A stretch of DNA of 64,000 nt, taken from the NCBI GenBank assembly GCA_022573715.1, contig JACZTL010000001.1, positions 1 to 64,000 of the forward strand, read 5' to 3'. Source of the DNA: Bacteroidota bacterium (lineage in GTDB: Bacteria; Bacteroidota; Ignavibacteria; Ignavibacteriales; Ignavibacteriaceae). A model generated the notes under the pieces. That model saw nothing but the letters and a program-made list of their open reading frames with translations. It made no database searches and was not told the origin of the DNA. Shown piece after piece: positions 1-9,185 of this stretch. The first letter of the stretch is position 1. The number at the start of each line of letters is the position of its first letter. Made by a program: the position numbers and the translations under genes.

Positions 1-406
<406 letters not shown>

Positions 407-454
407 AGAGTTTTAATTGTTTGTAATCTTGGCGTATAGACGCTTTATTAAAAC

Positions 455-496
455 CATTTAACTGACAGGTTAAATGCACTCACTCTTTCAAAGAAC
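455..496 (-). promoter_or_regulatory. rRNA leader: boxA-like motif and hairpin
   Basis: On the minus strand, between the rRNA promoters and the 16S start, the leader contains GTTCTTTGAAAG (485-496). This resembles the boxA/antitermination-type sequence usually seen before 16S genes in this group. It is followed by a perfect 8-bp hairpin, CATTTAAC-tgacag-GTTAAATG (455-476). The hairpin may belong to the processing stem of the precursor. The sequence is seen directly; the roles are inferred. Confidence 0.5.
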
Positions 497-543
497 TTCA
501 AAATTTTTTACTTTTTACAAACCTTCTTAATATACGGATAACT

Positions 544-572
544 AATTTAATCCCTCTAATTTCTAATGTCAA
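544..572 (-). promoter_or_regulatory. rRNA promoter P2 (proximal)
   Basis: Minus strand: TTGACA (572-567), 17-nt spacer, TAAATT (549-544). Transcription would start near 537, about 130 nt before the 16S 5' end. The -35 matches the classical housekeeping consensus exactly. Confidence 0.6.
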
Positions 573-650
573 GAGACTTTATTAGTAACAATAATTTTCA
601 TTTCATTTTAGCTTTTCCCCCTTGCAAAGCAAATCTGAAACAGAATTCCA

Positions 651-678
651 AATATATAGGTTTTTATTTTAATGTCAA
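651..678 (-). promoter_or_regulatory. rRNA promoter P1 (distal)
   Basis: Minus strand: TTGACA (678-673), 16-nt spacer, TATATT (656-651). It lies 106 bp upstream of P2 and shares the CTTGACATTA core with it. Tandem promoters of this kind are typical of rRNA operons. Confidence 0.6.
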
Positions 679-755
679 GTTTACTTTAACTATTTCTTAT
701 GCTTTTTCTTGATAATTTCATTTAAAAAAGTAATTTATCTTTCAATTAAACAATC

Positions 756-799
756 TTGACTTTTTTGTATAGATTATATAATTTACACTATTAATTATA
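756..799 (+). promoter_or_regulatory. Candidate suf operon promoter with overlapping AT-rich dyad
   Basis: TTGACT (756-761) and TATAAT (777-782) are separated by 15 nt, a little short. They lie about 60 nt upstream of sufB. The -10 is part of an inverted repeat, TATAATT (777-783) / AATTATA (793-799), with a 9-nt spacer. An Rrf2 regulator is encoded at the end of the operon, so the dyad is a reasonable operator candidate. In such AT-rich DNA it could also be chance. The rest of the 439-bp intergenic region (407-845) holds only the divergent rRNA promoters and leader. Confidence 0.4.
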
Positions 800-845
800 A
801 GCATTTTGTTTATGAATTGAATAATTGTTTAAATATGGAGTTTAA

Positions 846-2294
846 ATGTCCAAAACAGAACAAAAAACAATAGAAGAAATAACCAATGCCGATTATAAAT
901 ACGGCTTTGTTACGGATATAGAGGCAGTCACTCTGCCTAATGGTTTGAATGAAGAAACAGTTAGAAAGATTTCCGAATTTAAAGATGAACCTGAATTTTT
1001 ATTAGAATGGAGATTAAAAGCTTTCAAGCATTGGCAAACAATGGTGGAACCTCATTGGCCTAATCTTCATTATAAAAAAATAGATTATCAAAGTATCTCA
1101 TATTATTCTGCTCCAAAGGAAAAACCGAAGTTAAACAGCCTTGATGAAGTTGATCCCGAATTATTGGATACGTATAAAAAATTAGGTATTTCATTAGAGG
1201 AACAGAAACGTTTAACAGGCGTTGCTGTTGATGCTGTTTTTGATAGTGTTTCTGTTGCAACAACTTTTAAAAAAAGTTTGGAAGAAATAGGAATAATTTT
1301 TTCTTCATTTTCTGAAGCAGTAAAAGAACACCCCGATTTAATTAAAGAATATCTTGGTAGTGTTGTACCATATACCGATAATTTTTTTGCAACACTCAAC
1401 TCTGCAGTATTCAGCGACGGTTCGTTTGTTTATATTCCCAAAGGTGTCCGTTGCCCTATGGAGTTATCAACTTACTTTAGAATAAATGCTGCAAACACAG
1501 GTCAGTTTGAACGCACTTTAATTATTGCAGATGAAGGCGCTTACGTAAGTTACCTTGAAGGATGTACCGCACCGATGAGAGATGAAAATCAGCTTCATGC
1601 TGCTGTTGTAGAACTTATCACTTTAGACAATGCACAAATAAAATATTCCACTGTGCAAAATTGGTATCCCGGTGATAAAAACGGTAAGGGTGGAATTTAT
1701 AACTTTGTTACTAAGCGTGGTGCTGCAAGAGGTATAAATTCAAAAATATCTTGGACACAGGTCGAAATGGGATCAGCAATTACTTGGAAATATCCCAGCT
1801 GTATTTTGCAAGGAGATAATTCCGTTGGCGAATTTTATTCCGTAGCACTAACAAATAATTACCAGCAAGCAGACACCGGGACAAAGATGATACACCTTGG
1901 CAAGAATACTTCAAGTACAATAATATCTAAAGGCATATCTGCAGGGCATAGCAATAACAGCTACAGAGGTTTGGTAAAAGTTTCAAAGAAAGCTGAAAAT
2001 GCTCGAAATTTTTCGCAGTGTGATTCTTTACTAATCGGTGATAAATGCGGAGCCCATACATTCCCCTATTTAGACATAAACAATTCAACAGCGCAAATTG
2101 AACACGAAGCAACTACTTCAAAAATTGGTGAAGACCAGATATTTTATCTCAATCAAAGAGGAATATCAACCGATGATGCAATAGGTTTAATTGTTAACGG
2201 TTATTGCAAGGATGTGTTCAAAGAACTACCTATGGAATTTGCAGTAGAAGCTCAAAAACTATTGAGCATAAGCCTTGAAGGAAGCGTGGGATAA
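846..2294 (+). CDS. sufB: Fe-S cluster assembly protein SufB
   Basis: First gene of the SUF operon; SufB is the core scaffold subunit of the cytosolic SufBCD complex that builds [Fe-S] clusters. The 482 residues match the family in length and are collinear with SufB throughout. Recognisable blocks are [19 protein letters not shown] (197-215), the YLEGCTAP segment (236-243), and the C-terminal core with [18 protein letters not shown]. Cys392 in QCDS corresponds to the conserved cysteine implicated in cluster assembly in E. coli SufB, and IEHEA follows at 418-422. A GGAG lies 5 nt before the ATG. It is followed by sufC after 66 bp of AT-rich spacer. Confidence 0.97.
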   Translation: MSKTEQKTIEEITNADYKYGFVTDIEAVTLPNGLNEETVRKISEFKDEPEFLLEWRLKAFKHWQTMVEPHWPNLHYKKIDYQSISYYSAPKEKPKLNSLDEVDPELLDTYKKLGISLEEQKRLTGVAVDAVFDSVSVATTFKKSLEEIGIIFSSFSEAVKEHPDLIKEYLGSVVPYTDNFFATLNSAVFSDGSFVYIPKGVRCPMELSTYFRINAANTGQFERTLIIADEGAYVSYLEGCTAPMRDENQLHAAVVELITLDNAQIKYSTVQNWYPGDKNGKGGIYNFVTKRGAARGINSKISWTQVEMGSAITWKYPSCILQGDNSVGEFYSVALTNNYQQADTGTKMIHLGKNTSSTIISKGISAGHSNNSYRGLVKVSKKAENARNFSQCDSLLIGDKCGAHTFPYLDINNSTAQIEHEATTSKIGEDQIFYLNQRGISTDDAIGLIVNGYCKDVFKELPMEFAVEAQKLLSISLEGSVG

Positions 2295-2360
2295 TAAAGA
2301 TTTTAGAATTTGGATTTTTGATTTTTGAATTATTGGAATTAATTAAATAAGGAAAAATAA

Positions 2361-3128
2361 ATGTTGTTGGAAATAAAAAATCTTCACGCAAAAGTTGAAG
2401 GTAAAGAAATATTAAAAGGAATAAATTTAACTGTAAATAAAGGTGAAGTACACGCTATTATGGGACCGAACGGTTCCGGTAAAAGTACATTGGCTCTAGT
2501 TTTAGCCGGACGTGAAGAGTACGAAATTACAAAAGGAGAAGTCTTTTATAAAGGTAAAAATCTTTTGGAGTTATCTCCCGAAGACAGAGCAAGGGAAGGT
2601 TTGTTTTTAGCATTCCAGTATCCTGTAGAAATTCCCGGTGTTAGCAACACAAACTTATTAAAGACAGCGATGAACGAGATAAGAAAATACCGCGGACAGG
2701 AAGAATTGGATGCAATGGATTTTTTAACATTGCTAAAAGAAAAAATGAAAATTGTAGATCTTGACCAATCATTAATTAGCCGCTCTGTAAATGAAGGTTT
2801 TTCGGGCGGTGAAAAGAAAAAGAATGAAATTTTTCAGATGGCTGTATTAGAACCACAATTAAGTATACTGGATGAAACAGATTCCGGTTTAGACATTGAT
2901 GCTTTAAGAATAGTGGCTAACGGGATTAATAAATTAAGGTCGGATAAAAACGCAATAATAGTTATAACACATTACCAAAGATTGCTTAATTATATAATAC
3001 CGGATTTTGTTCACGTATTATATGAAGGAAAAATTGTTAAATCCGGCGGGAAAGAACTTGCACTTGAACTTGAAAATAAAGGTTATGATTGGTTAAAAAT
3101 GAATCAAGAAGAAATTGTTGAAGGTTAA
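2361..3128 (+). CDS. sufC: Fe-S cluster assembly ATPase SufC
   Basis: The ABC-type ATPase of the SufBCD complex; it hydrolyses ATP to drive rearrangement of the SufB-SufD scaffold and is not a transporter. Its 255 residues fit the family. Walker A is GPNGSGKST (35-43), the signature loop is FSGGEKKKNE (147-156, the SufC-specific variant), Walker B is LSILDE (168-173), the D-loop is SGLD, and the switch His lies in ITHYQR. AAGGAAAAATAA precedes the ATG. It is placed between sufB and sufD as in most SUF operons. Confidence 0.97.
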   Translation: MLLEIKNLHAKVEGKEILKGINLTVNKGEVHAIMGPNGSGKSTLALVLAGREEYEITKGEVFYKGKNLLELSPEDRAREGLFLAFQYPVEIPGVSNTNLLKTAMNEIRKYRGQEELDAMDFLTLLKEKMKIVDLDQSLISRSVNEGFSGGEKKKNEIFQMAVLEPQLSILDETDSGLDIDALRIVANGINKLRSDKNAIIVITHYQRLLNYIIPDFVHVLYEGKIVKSGGKELALELENKGYDWLKMNQEEIVEG

Positions 3129-3195
3129 AAAAGTTGAGGGTCGTAGGTTTTAAGGTTAGATGAGCTATAAATTTTTACGGAGAAATTAAAACTAA

Positions 3196-4527
3196 ATGGA
3201 TAATTCAAAAAACATAAAAGAATCATACATTAATAATTTTAAAGATTTTGAAAATAATCTTAACGGTGAAAGTGATTCAAGTTTTCATAAAATAAGAAGA
3301 CAAGCTATCAAAAAATTTTCTGAACTTGATTTTCCGGATAGAAAAAATGAAGAATGGAGATGTACAAATATTTCTCCGTTACTGCAGCAAAGTTTTTCAA
3401 TTCCGAGCAATCATATTAAGTTAAATATTAAAGATGTATCAAACCATATAATAAAGGATTTAGATGCCTATGTTATGATTTTCGTCAACGGTAAATTTTC
3501 TATTAGACATTCACAGTTAGAAAATATTCAAAAGGGAATAAAAATTAGAAGCCTTGCAGATTGCATCAAAAATAATGATAAAGACTTATTACAACATTTT
3601 GGTAAATACGCAGATTATAAAAACAATATTTTTACATCTTTAAGCACTGCCTTTACTACAGACGGAGCGTTTATTAATGTAGATGATAATTGTGTAATTG
3701 AAAAACCCATTTACCTTTTATTTTTAACAAAAGCAGGTAATGTAAACATTCAGACACAACCAAGAAATTTAATAGTAACAGGGAAAAATTCTCAATTAAC
3801 TGTAATTGAACATTTTTCGTCATCTGATAATTCAATATATTTTACAAATACAATAACGGAAATTGTTGCAAAAGAAAATGCTGTAATTGACCACATTAAA
3901 CTACAGGAAGAAAGTATAAATGCTTTTCATATCGCACGTATGGAAATTGTTCAGGAGAGAAACAGTAACTTTACATCCCATCTAATTTCAATTGGGGGAA
4001 AGTTATCAAGGAATGATATAAATTCTAAATTTAATGATGAAGGCGGCGAAACAATACTGAATGGTCTATTTCTTATTGAGAAAGATCAATTATTTGATAT
4101 ACATTCATTTGTTGATCACGCAAAACCGAACTGCAATAGTAACGAACATTATAAGGGTATTTTAGACGACGATTCTCGCGGAGTTTTCAACGGAAAAATT
4201 ATAGTTAGAAAAGATGCTCAAAAAACGAATGCTTTTCAGAAGAACAATAACATACTTCTTTCAAAGAATTCTTTAATAAATACAAAACCTCAGTTAGAAA
4301 TTTTTGCCGATGACGTAAAATGTTCCCACGGAGCTACAATAGGTCAATTAGATAACGATGCTACATTTTATCTTAAATCAAGAGGTATTGGTGAAGAAGC
4401 ATCAAAAGTAATTTTATTGCATGCATTTGCGAGTGATATTATTAATCATATAAAAGTAGATGCCGTTAAAAATTATGCTGAAGAAATTATAAACAAAAGA
4501 ATAAACAAAATAAAAAAAGAGAATTAA
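3196..4527 (+). CDS. sufD: Fe-S cluster assembly protein SufD
   Basis: SufB paralogue that completes the SufBCD scaffold and is needed for iron entry in characterised systems. The 443 residues show the SufD layout. There is a helical N-terminal part (PDRKNEEWRCTN near residue 50). A beta-helix core follows, then the C-terminal stretch ADDVKCSHGATIGQLD near residues 375-390, the conserved SufD signature. The ATG at 3196 lies downstream of CGGAGAAATTAAAACTAA. Its stop is 3 nt before the sufS start, so translation is probably coupled. Confidence 0.96.
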   Translation: MDNSKNIKESYINNFKDFENNLNGESDSSFHKIRRQAIKKFSELDFPDRKNEEWRCTNISPLLQQSFSIPSNHIKLNIKDVSNHIIKDLDAYVMIFVNGKFSIRHSQLENIQKGIKIRSLADCIKNNDKDLLQHFGKYADYKNNIFTSLSTAFTTDGAFINVDDNCVIEKPIYLLFLTKAGNVNIQTQPRNLIVTGKNSQLTVIEHFSSSDNSIYFTNTITEIVAKENAVIDHIKLQEESINAFHIARMEIVQERNSNFTSHLISIGGKLSRNDINSKFNDEGGETILNGLFLIEKDQLFDIHSFVDHAKPNCNSNEHYKGILDDDSRGVFNGKIIVRKDAQKTNAFQKNNNILLSKNSLINTKPQLEIFADDVKCSHGATIGQLDNDATFYLKSRGIGEEASKVILLHAFASDIINHIKVDAVKNYAEEIINKRINKIKKEN

Positions 4528-4530
4528 GAT

Positions 4531-5784
4531 TTGGAAAGTAATTTGAAGACAAATATAAACGAGGAAATTCTTAACATCGAAAAAATCAGAAATGATTTCC
4601 CAATATTAAAACAGTTGATACATAACAAGCCATTGTGTTACCTGGATAATGCTGCTTCAACTCAGAAACCACAAATAGTTATCGATACGATTAATAATTT
4701 TTATTCAACTACTAATTCAAACATTCACAGGGGTGTACATTATTTGAGTGAAAAATCAACACAAGCCTTTGAAAATGCAAGGATTAAAGTTAAAGATTTC
4801 ATAAATGCTAAAAGCGAAAAAGAAATAATTTTTACAAGCGGAACAACTGCGTCAATAAATTTGGTGGCACAATCATTCGGACGTAAATACCTTAACGAAG
4901 ATGATGAGATAATCGTAACAACAATGGAGCATCATTCCAACATAGTCCCCTGGCAATTATTATGTGACGAAAAAAATGCAAATTTAAAAGTTGTTAAAAT
5001 AAATGACATTGGCGAACTTCTTTTAGATAGTCTGAATGATTTGATTTCGGAAAAGACAAAACTTATTTCCGTTATGCATGTTTCAAATACATTGGGGACG
5101 ATCAACCCTATAAAAGAAATTATTAAAATTGCTCATCAAAATAATGTGCCCGTTTTATTAGATGCAGCACAATCAATCCAGCATATAGAGATTGATGTAC
5201 AAGAATTAGACTGTGACTTTCTCGCATTTTCAGGTCATAAAATCTACGGACCGACTGGCATAGGAATACTTTATGGCAAAGAAAATTTATTGGATGAAAT
5301 GCCGCCGTTTATGGGGGGCGGAGATATGATATCTAAAGTGACATTTGAAGAAACTACTTTTAATGAACTACCTTTTAAATTTGAAGCAGGAACATCAAAT
5401 ATCGCCGGCGCTATAGGGCTTGGTGCTGCAATTGATTATGTAAAATCTATCGGGATTGAGAATATTAAAGAATACGAAACAAACTTGTTAAATGCAGCAA
5501 CTGATGCCGTAAAAGAAATCCCTGGAATAAAAATTATTGGAAATGCTAAAGAAAAAACAAGTGTATTATCATTTGTAATTGACAATATTCATCCTCACGA
5601 TATAGGAACTTTCTTAGACTTTGAAGGTGTTGCTATAAGGACAGGACATCACTGCACACAACCATTGATGGACTTTTTCAAAATTCCGGCAACATCGCGA
5701 GCATCTTTTGCATTTTATAATACATTAGAGGAAGTAGAACAACTAACTATTGCTCTCAAAAAAACTATCGAGGTTTTTAATTAA
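4531..5784 (+). CDS. sufS: Cysteine desulfurase SufS
   Basis: PLP-dependent group II cysteine desulfurase that removes sulfur from L-cysteine as an enzyme persulfide. The 417 residues contain the PLP lysine in SGHKIYG (Lys237), the THEHHSN-like TMEHHSN block (131-137), and the persulfide cysteine in TGHHCTQPLM (Cys375) on the short group II loop. The start used is TTG at 4531, 3 nt after sufD. No ATG lies near the conserved N-terminus, where IRNDFPIL is already family sequence. The stop overlaps the sufU start (TAATG). A short N-terminal extension of about 15 residues is unremarkable. Confidence 0.96.
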   Translation: MESNLKTNINEEILNIEKIRNDFPILKQLIHNKPLCYLDNAASTQKPQIVIDTINNFYSTTNSNIHRGVHYLSEKSTQAFENARIKVKDFINAKSEKEIIFTSGTTASINLVAQSFGRKYLNEDDEIIVTTMEHHSNIVPWQLLCDEKNANLKVVKINDIGELLLDSLNDLISEKTKLISVMHVSNTLGTINPIKEIIKIAHQNNVPVLLDAAQSIQHIEIDVQELDCDFLAFSGHKIYGPTGIGILYGKENLLDEMPPFMGGGDMISKVTFEETTFNELPFKFEAGTSNIAGAIGLGAAIDYVKSIGIENIKEYETNLLNAATDAVKEIPGIKIIGNAKEKTSVLSFVIDNIHPHDIGTFLDFEGVAIRTGHHCTQPLMDFFKIPATSRASFAFYNTLEEVEQLTIALKKTIEVFN

Positions 5785-6239
5785 TGGATGCAGAATTAAG
5801 GGAACTTTATCAGCAGGTAATTTTAGATCATAACAAAAGTCCGAGAAATTTTAGAGTAATTGAACAACCGAGTAATTCATCGGAAGGATATAATCCTTTG
5901 TGCGGCGATAAAATTAATTTATATCTAACAATAGAAGATGAAATTGTAAAAGACATTTCTTTCCAGGGTTCAGGTTGTGCAATATCAAAAGCTTCTGCTT
6001 CTTTAATGAGCTCAATTATTAAAGGTAAAACCATTGAAGAAACAAAAAAGATTTTTGAAAAATTTCAAGAAATGATAACAGGAAGACTTGATGAGAATTC
6101 AGACCTTGAATCACTCGGAAAACTTACGGTGTTAGAAGGAGTAAAAGAATTTCCTGCAAGGGTTAAGTGTGCAGGTCTTGCCTGGCATACATTAATTAAT
6201 GCAATAAATAAAAAGAAAGAACCAGTAACTACAGAATAA
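5784..6239 (+). CDS. sufU: SufU-type sulfur acceptor/scaffold protein
   Basis: Zinc-containing SufU-family protein; in Gram-positive bacteria SufU accepts sulfur from SufS, as SufE does in enterics. The 151 residues carry the three conserved cysteines in NPLCGD (Cys40, with Asp42), GSGCAIS (Cys65) and VKCAGLAWH (Cys129). The insert between Cys65 and Cys129, with a LxxLxxL-type segment, is the SufU rather than the IscU form. It overlaps the sufS stop by one base, which fits coupled production of enzyme and acceptor. No SufE or SufA was seen in the window. Confidence 0.94.
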   Translation: MDAELRELYQQVILDHNKSPRNFRVIEQPSNSSEGYNPLCGDKINLYLTIEDEIVKDISFQGSGCAISKASASLMSSIIKGKTIEETKKIFEKFQEMITGRLDENSDLESLGKLTVLEGVKEFPARVKCAGLAWHTLINAINKKKEPVTTE

Positions 6240-6254
6240 TTATGGATAAATAAA

Positions 6255-6566
6255 ATGGACAAACAAGAATTAGAAGACCAAATTATAACAAAATTACAAA
6301 CTATTTTTGATCCCGAAATTCCGGTAAATATTTTCGAACTCGGTTTAATTTATACAATCAGGATTGATGACGATATAAACGTTGAAATTGATATGACTCT
6401 AACTTCGCCTGCGTGTCCTGTTGCAGAAACTTTACCGCCCGAAGTTGAAATGAAAATAAGAACAATACAAGGGATAAATGATTTAAAAGTAAATCTTGTT
6501 TGGAGTCCACAGTGGGACAAAGATATGATGTCGGAAGCGGCAAAATTAAAATTAGGATTTTTATAA
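6255..6566 (+). CDS. sufT: SufT/MIP18-family (DUF59) Fe-S assembly protein
   Basis: A 103-residue DUF59 protein of the kind found in SUF operons, related to the C-terminal PaaD-like/MIP18 fold and involved in cluster maturation under high demand in Staphylococcus. Seen motifs are FDPEIPVNIFELGLIY (18-33) and LTSPACPVAE (49-58) with the conserved Cys54, then a C-terminal WSPQWDKDMMSE. It is preceded by 15 bp after sufU and followed by 20 bp before the bacilliredoxin gene. The assignment is from family recognition and operon position. The gene symbol follows usage in Firmicutes. Confidence 0.9.
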   Translation: MDKQELEDQIITKLQTIFDPEIPVNIFELGLIYTIRIDDDINVEIDMTLTSPACPVAETLPPEVEMKIRTIQGINDLKVNLVWSPQWDKDMMSEAAKLKLGFL

Positions 6567-6586
6567 AAAATTATGGAGAAACAAAT

Positions 6587-7120
6587 ATGTTTAATATAAC
6601 TTCACGTGCACCGATTTATGACCCAAATGCTGTTCAACCAATGAGAGACGAACTAATTGCTGTTGGCTTTGAAGAACTTTTAACGCCGGAAGATGTTGAA
6701 AAATCGTTAAACGTAAATGACGATAAAACTATTTTGGTTATGATTAACTCAGTCTGCGGTTGCGCTGCAGGCAGTGCAAGACCAGGGGTTTCATTAGCAC
6801 TTCAAAACAAAATTATCCCGGATAAATTCTATACTGTTTTTGCAGGACAGGACAAAGAAGCGGTTGATAAAGTGAGAAGTATGATTACTGAATATCCGCC
6901 TTCGTCACCGAGTGTGGCACTTTATAAAAACGGAAAACTAATTTACTTTATGCAAAGATTAGATATTGAAGGCAACAGCCATGAACAAATTGCAAAAGAA
7001 CTGACAGATAACTTTAACGAATATTGTACTGCCGAAGGACCTTCGATCAGTCCTGAAAATTTTGAAAAAGTAATGCACGCAAAACAGTGTGGTTCAAAAA
7101 TTCCTTTGTTTAAAGAGTAA
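6587..7120 (+). CDS. BrxA/BrxB-family bacilliredoxin-like protein
   Basis: A 177-residue thioredoxin-fold protein of the YphP/YqiW (DUF1094) family, which reduces bacillithiol mixed disulfides on proteins. The redox motif is SVCGCAAGSARPG, with Cys57-Gly-Cys59. A longer reading frame from 6500 exists. The ATG at 6587 has GGAG 8 nt upstream and starts directly at family sequence (FNITSRAPIYDP), so I use it. The C-terminal tail of about 30 residues with two further cysteines exceeds the Bacillus proteins. Lying inside the SUF operon, it may protect or repair SufS/SufU persulfide thiols, or deliver a bacillithiol-type cofactor; that is inference. Confidence 0.9.
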   Translation: MFNITSRAPIYDPNAVQPMRDELIAVGFEELLTPEDVEKSLNVNDDKTILVMINSVCGCAAGSARPGVSLALQNKIIPDKFYTVFAGQDKEAVDKVRSMITEYPPSSPSVALYKNGKLIYFMQRLDIEGNSHEQIAKELTDNFNEYCTAEGPSISPENFEKVMHAKQCGSKIPLFKE

Positions 7121-7126
7121 TTAAAA

Positions 7127-7600
7127 ATGAAGTTCAGTGCACAGGAAGAATACGGTATTAGATGTTTAATAAGGATAGGTAAGTCCGACTCACCCAATGG
7201 ACTTACTATACCTGAGATAAGCCAGTTGGAGGGGCTGCCTAAGGCTAATGTAGGAAAATTACTCAGAATTTTAAGACTTGGTAATTTTGTTGAAAGTGCA
7301 AGAGGACAAGCAGGCGGATATAAATTAGCAAGACCACCTGAAAAAATTAAAATAAACAATGTGATGAACATACTCGGGGGTAGGTTGTTTGAAGACGATT
7401 TTTGCAATAATCATTCGGGTTCATTAAATATTTGCACTAACTCAATTGATTGCAGTATCCGTTCACTCTGGAAAACAATTCAAAGAATGATTGATGATGT
7501 ATTGAGTCAGATCACTCTCCAGGATCTGTTGGGAAAAGAAAAAGATGTGGATCTTTTAGTGGGCAACTATGCTGAAAGAATTAAAAATTTATACATTTAA
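7127..7600 (+). CDS. Rrf2-family transcriptional regulator, probable SUF regulator
   Basis: 157-residue Rrf2-family regulator (IscR, NsrR and SufR-like group). The N-terminal winged helix begins MKFSAQEEYGIRCLIRI; the recognition-helix part is LPKANVGKLLRILRLGNFV and the wing is GQAGGYKLARP. Three cysteines, Cys93, Cys103 and Cys109, sit in the loop where IscR-type proteins ligate an Fe-S cluster (spacing C-x9-C-x5-C), so a cluster sensor is likely. It is the last gene of the suf transcription unit, 6 bp after the bacilliredoxin gene. This fits negative autoregulation of the operon by cluster status. No experimental target is visible. Confidence 0.92.
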   Translation: MKFSAQEEYGIRCLIRIGKSDSPNGLTIPEISQLEGLPKANVGKLLRILRLGNFVESARGQAGGYKLARPPEKIKINNVMNILGGRLFEDDFCNNHSGSLNICTNSIDCSIRSLWKTIQRMIDDVLSQITLQDLLGKEKDVDLLVGNYAERIKNLYI

Positions 7601-7801
7601 CTTGGAGAATTTATGTATTCTCATACAGAATTATAATGGAAGTGGTTCTGATAAGATAAATGAACAGCATTGGTATATAATCTTTAATTATTGTAAATAA
7701 ATTTGAAGGATTCTCAGAATATTTTTTACATAGAATTATGAAAACCTATTATATCATTCTATATTTAGCTTAGTCATCTAGGCCTTCATATAGAGAAAAT
7801 T
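7601..7801. promoter_or_regulatory. Intergenic region between suf operon and cysteine synthase-rhodanese gene
   Basis: The 201 bp contain two small dyads: GAGAAT-ttatgt-ATTCTC just after the Rrf2 stop, and ATTCT-c-AGAAT further on. There is also an AT-rich TATATAAT...AATTAT segment (7674-7691) that loosely resembles the dyad in front of sufB. A 7-codon frame with TTGGAG before its ATG starts at 7613. I see no confident promoter or terminator, so read-through from suf into 7802 is possible. Confidence 0.3.
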
Positions 7802-9166
7802 ATGAAGGGAAAACAAACAGATCACATTAAACGAGTTTATCACTCAATAGAAGAGATGCTATCCAGTGAAGATAATCCTACTCCGATAGTTCAACTCAAC
7901 CGCGTTGTACCATATAAGCAGACAAAGTTATATGCTAAGCTGGAGTGGTATAATCCATTCGGTTCTTTAAAAGATAGAATTGGCGCGAATCTATTAACTG
8001 ATGCAGAAGAAAAAGGACTTATGGACAAAGTTAATCAATTAGTAGAACCAACTTCAGGAAACACAGGTTTTGCTCTTGCCATGTTGGCCAATGCCAAGGG
8101 CTACAGTCTTAAGGCTACTCTCTCATCGATGATTCCCATAGAAAAAAGAACGCTTTTAAGATTTTTCGGTTGTGACGTTTTGGAAATTGAAGATACTCTT
8201 TGTCCAGCGCCAGGGGCTCCCGAAGGTGCCATTGCTTTGGCAATTGAGACGGCACAGAAACCAGATTTTCATATGCTTAATCAATATTCAAACCAGGCAA
8301 ATCCAAATGCCCATTACAAAACAACAGGACCTGAAGTGTGGAAACAAACTGAACAAAAAATTACTCATTTTGTTGCGGCTCTGGGTACTTGTGGTACACT
8401 CACTGGTACAGGGACATTTTTGAAAGAAAAAAATTCTTCTATAAAATTAATTGGAGTTCATCCGGAAGAAGGCCATGATATCCCGGGTGTACGAAGTATT
8501 ATCCAATTGCAACAGACGAAATTATTTCGTCCAGAACTATATGATCAATTAATTGAAGTTTCAAATCGCGAAGCATTTGATTTGTGCTTAAGAATTAATA
8601 GGGAAGAAAGTATTATTGCAGGACCCTCTTCAGGACTTGCTCTGGCAGGTGCTATAAAAGTGATTCAAGATAGGGAGGATGCTGTGGTGGTGGTCATATT
8701 TCCAGACAATGCTTTTAAATATGCAAGTTCTTTTCAGAGACATTTTCCGGAAATGTTTGAAAATATGGTGGGTTCCCCAACCCAATCCGATATTAAAAAC
8801 GAAAAAGAAGAACTATTTGATAAAATGATAGAATTGTGCCGCAATGATTTAAATACTATTGATTTAAATGAGGCCTATAATATAAAAAGCAAAACAAACC
8901 CCATTTTTATAGATGTCAGGTCTTCTGATCAATATTCTGCCACTCATATTGTTGATGCAATTAATATTCCTATAAATAATTTATTGCTCGGTAATTATAA
9001 ACTTACTAAAGATAAAGATTATCCCATTATTACGGTTTGCAATGTTGGTAATCAGTCAATTGAAGGTCTTTTAATATTAAAATCCCTGGGTTATTCAAAT
9101 GTTAAAAGTTTAAATGGAGGTACAACAGGGTGGATACTAAAGGGTTTTCCTATAGTTAAAAAATAA
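7802..9166 (+). CDS. PLP-dependent cysteine synthase fused to a rhodanese domain
   Basis: Two-domain protein of 454 residues. Residues about 15-325 are a cysteine synthase/CysM-type fold II PLP enzyme, with the PLP lysine in NPFGSLKDR (Lys57), the substrate loop PTSGNTG (83-89) and the glycine loop in GTCGTLTGTG. Residues about 360-452 are a rhodanese domain starting at IDVRS (370) with active loop CNVGNQS (Cys413). It could make cysteine from an activated serine and carry sulfur as a persulfide. Its position behind suf, which consumes cysteine sulfur, suggests joint sulfur supply. Fold, motifs and the intact single frame are seen directly; the coupled chemistry is inference. Confidence 0.9.
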   Translation: MKGKQTDHIKRVYHSIEEMLSSEDNPTPIVQLNRVVPYKQTKLYAKLEWYNPFGSLKDRIGANLLTDAEEKGLMDKVNQLVEPTSGNTGFALAMLANAKGYSLKATLSSMIPIEKRTLLRFFGCDVLEIEDTLCPAPGAPEGAIALAIETAQKPDFHMLNQYSNQANPNAHYKTTGPEVWKQTEQKITHFVAALGTCGTLTGTGTFLKEKNSSIKLIGVHPEEGHDIPGVRSIIQLQQTKLFRPELYDQLIEVSNREAFDLCLRINREESIIAGPSSGLALAGAIKVIQDREDAVVVVIFPDNAFKYASSFQRHFPEMFENMVGSPTQSDIKNEKEELFDKMIELCRNDLNTIDLNEAYNIKSKTNPIFIDVRSSDQYSATHIVDAINIPINNLLLGNYKLTKDKDYPIITVCNVGNQSIEGLLILKSLGYSNVKSLNGGTTGWILKGFPIVKK

Positions 9167-9185
9167 ATTATTTTTTAACACAGAT

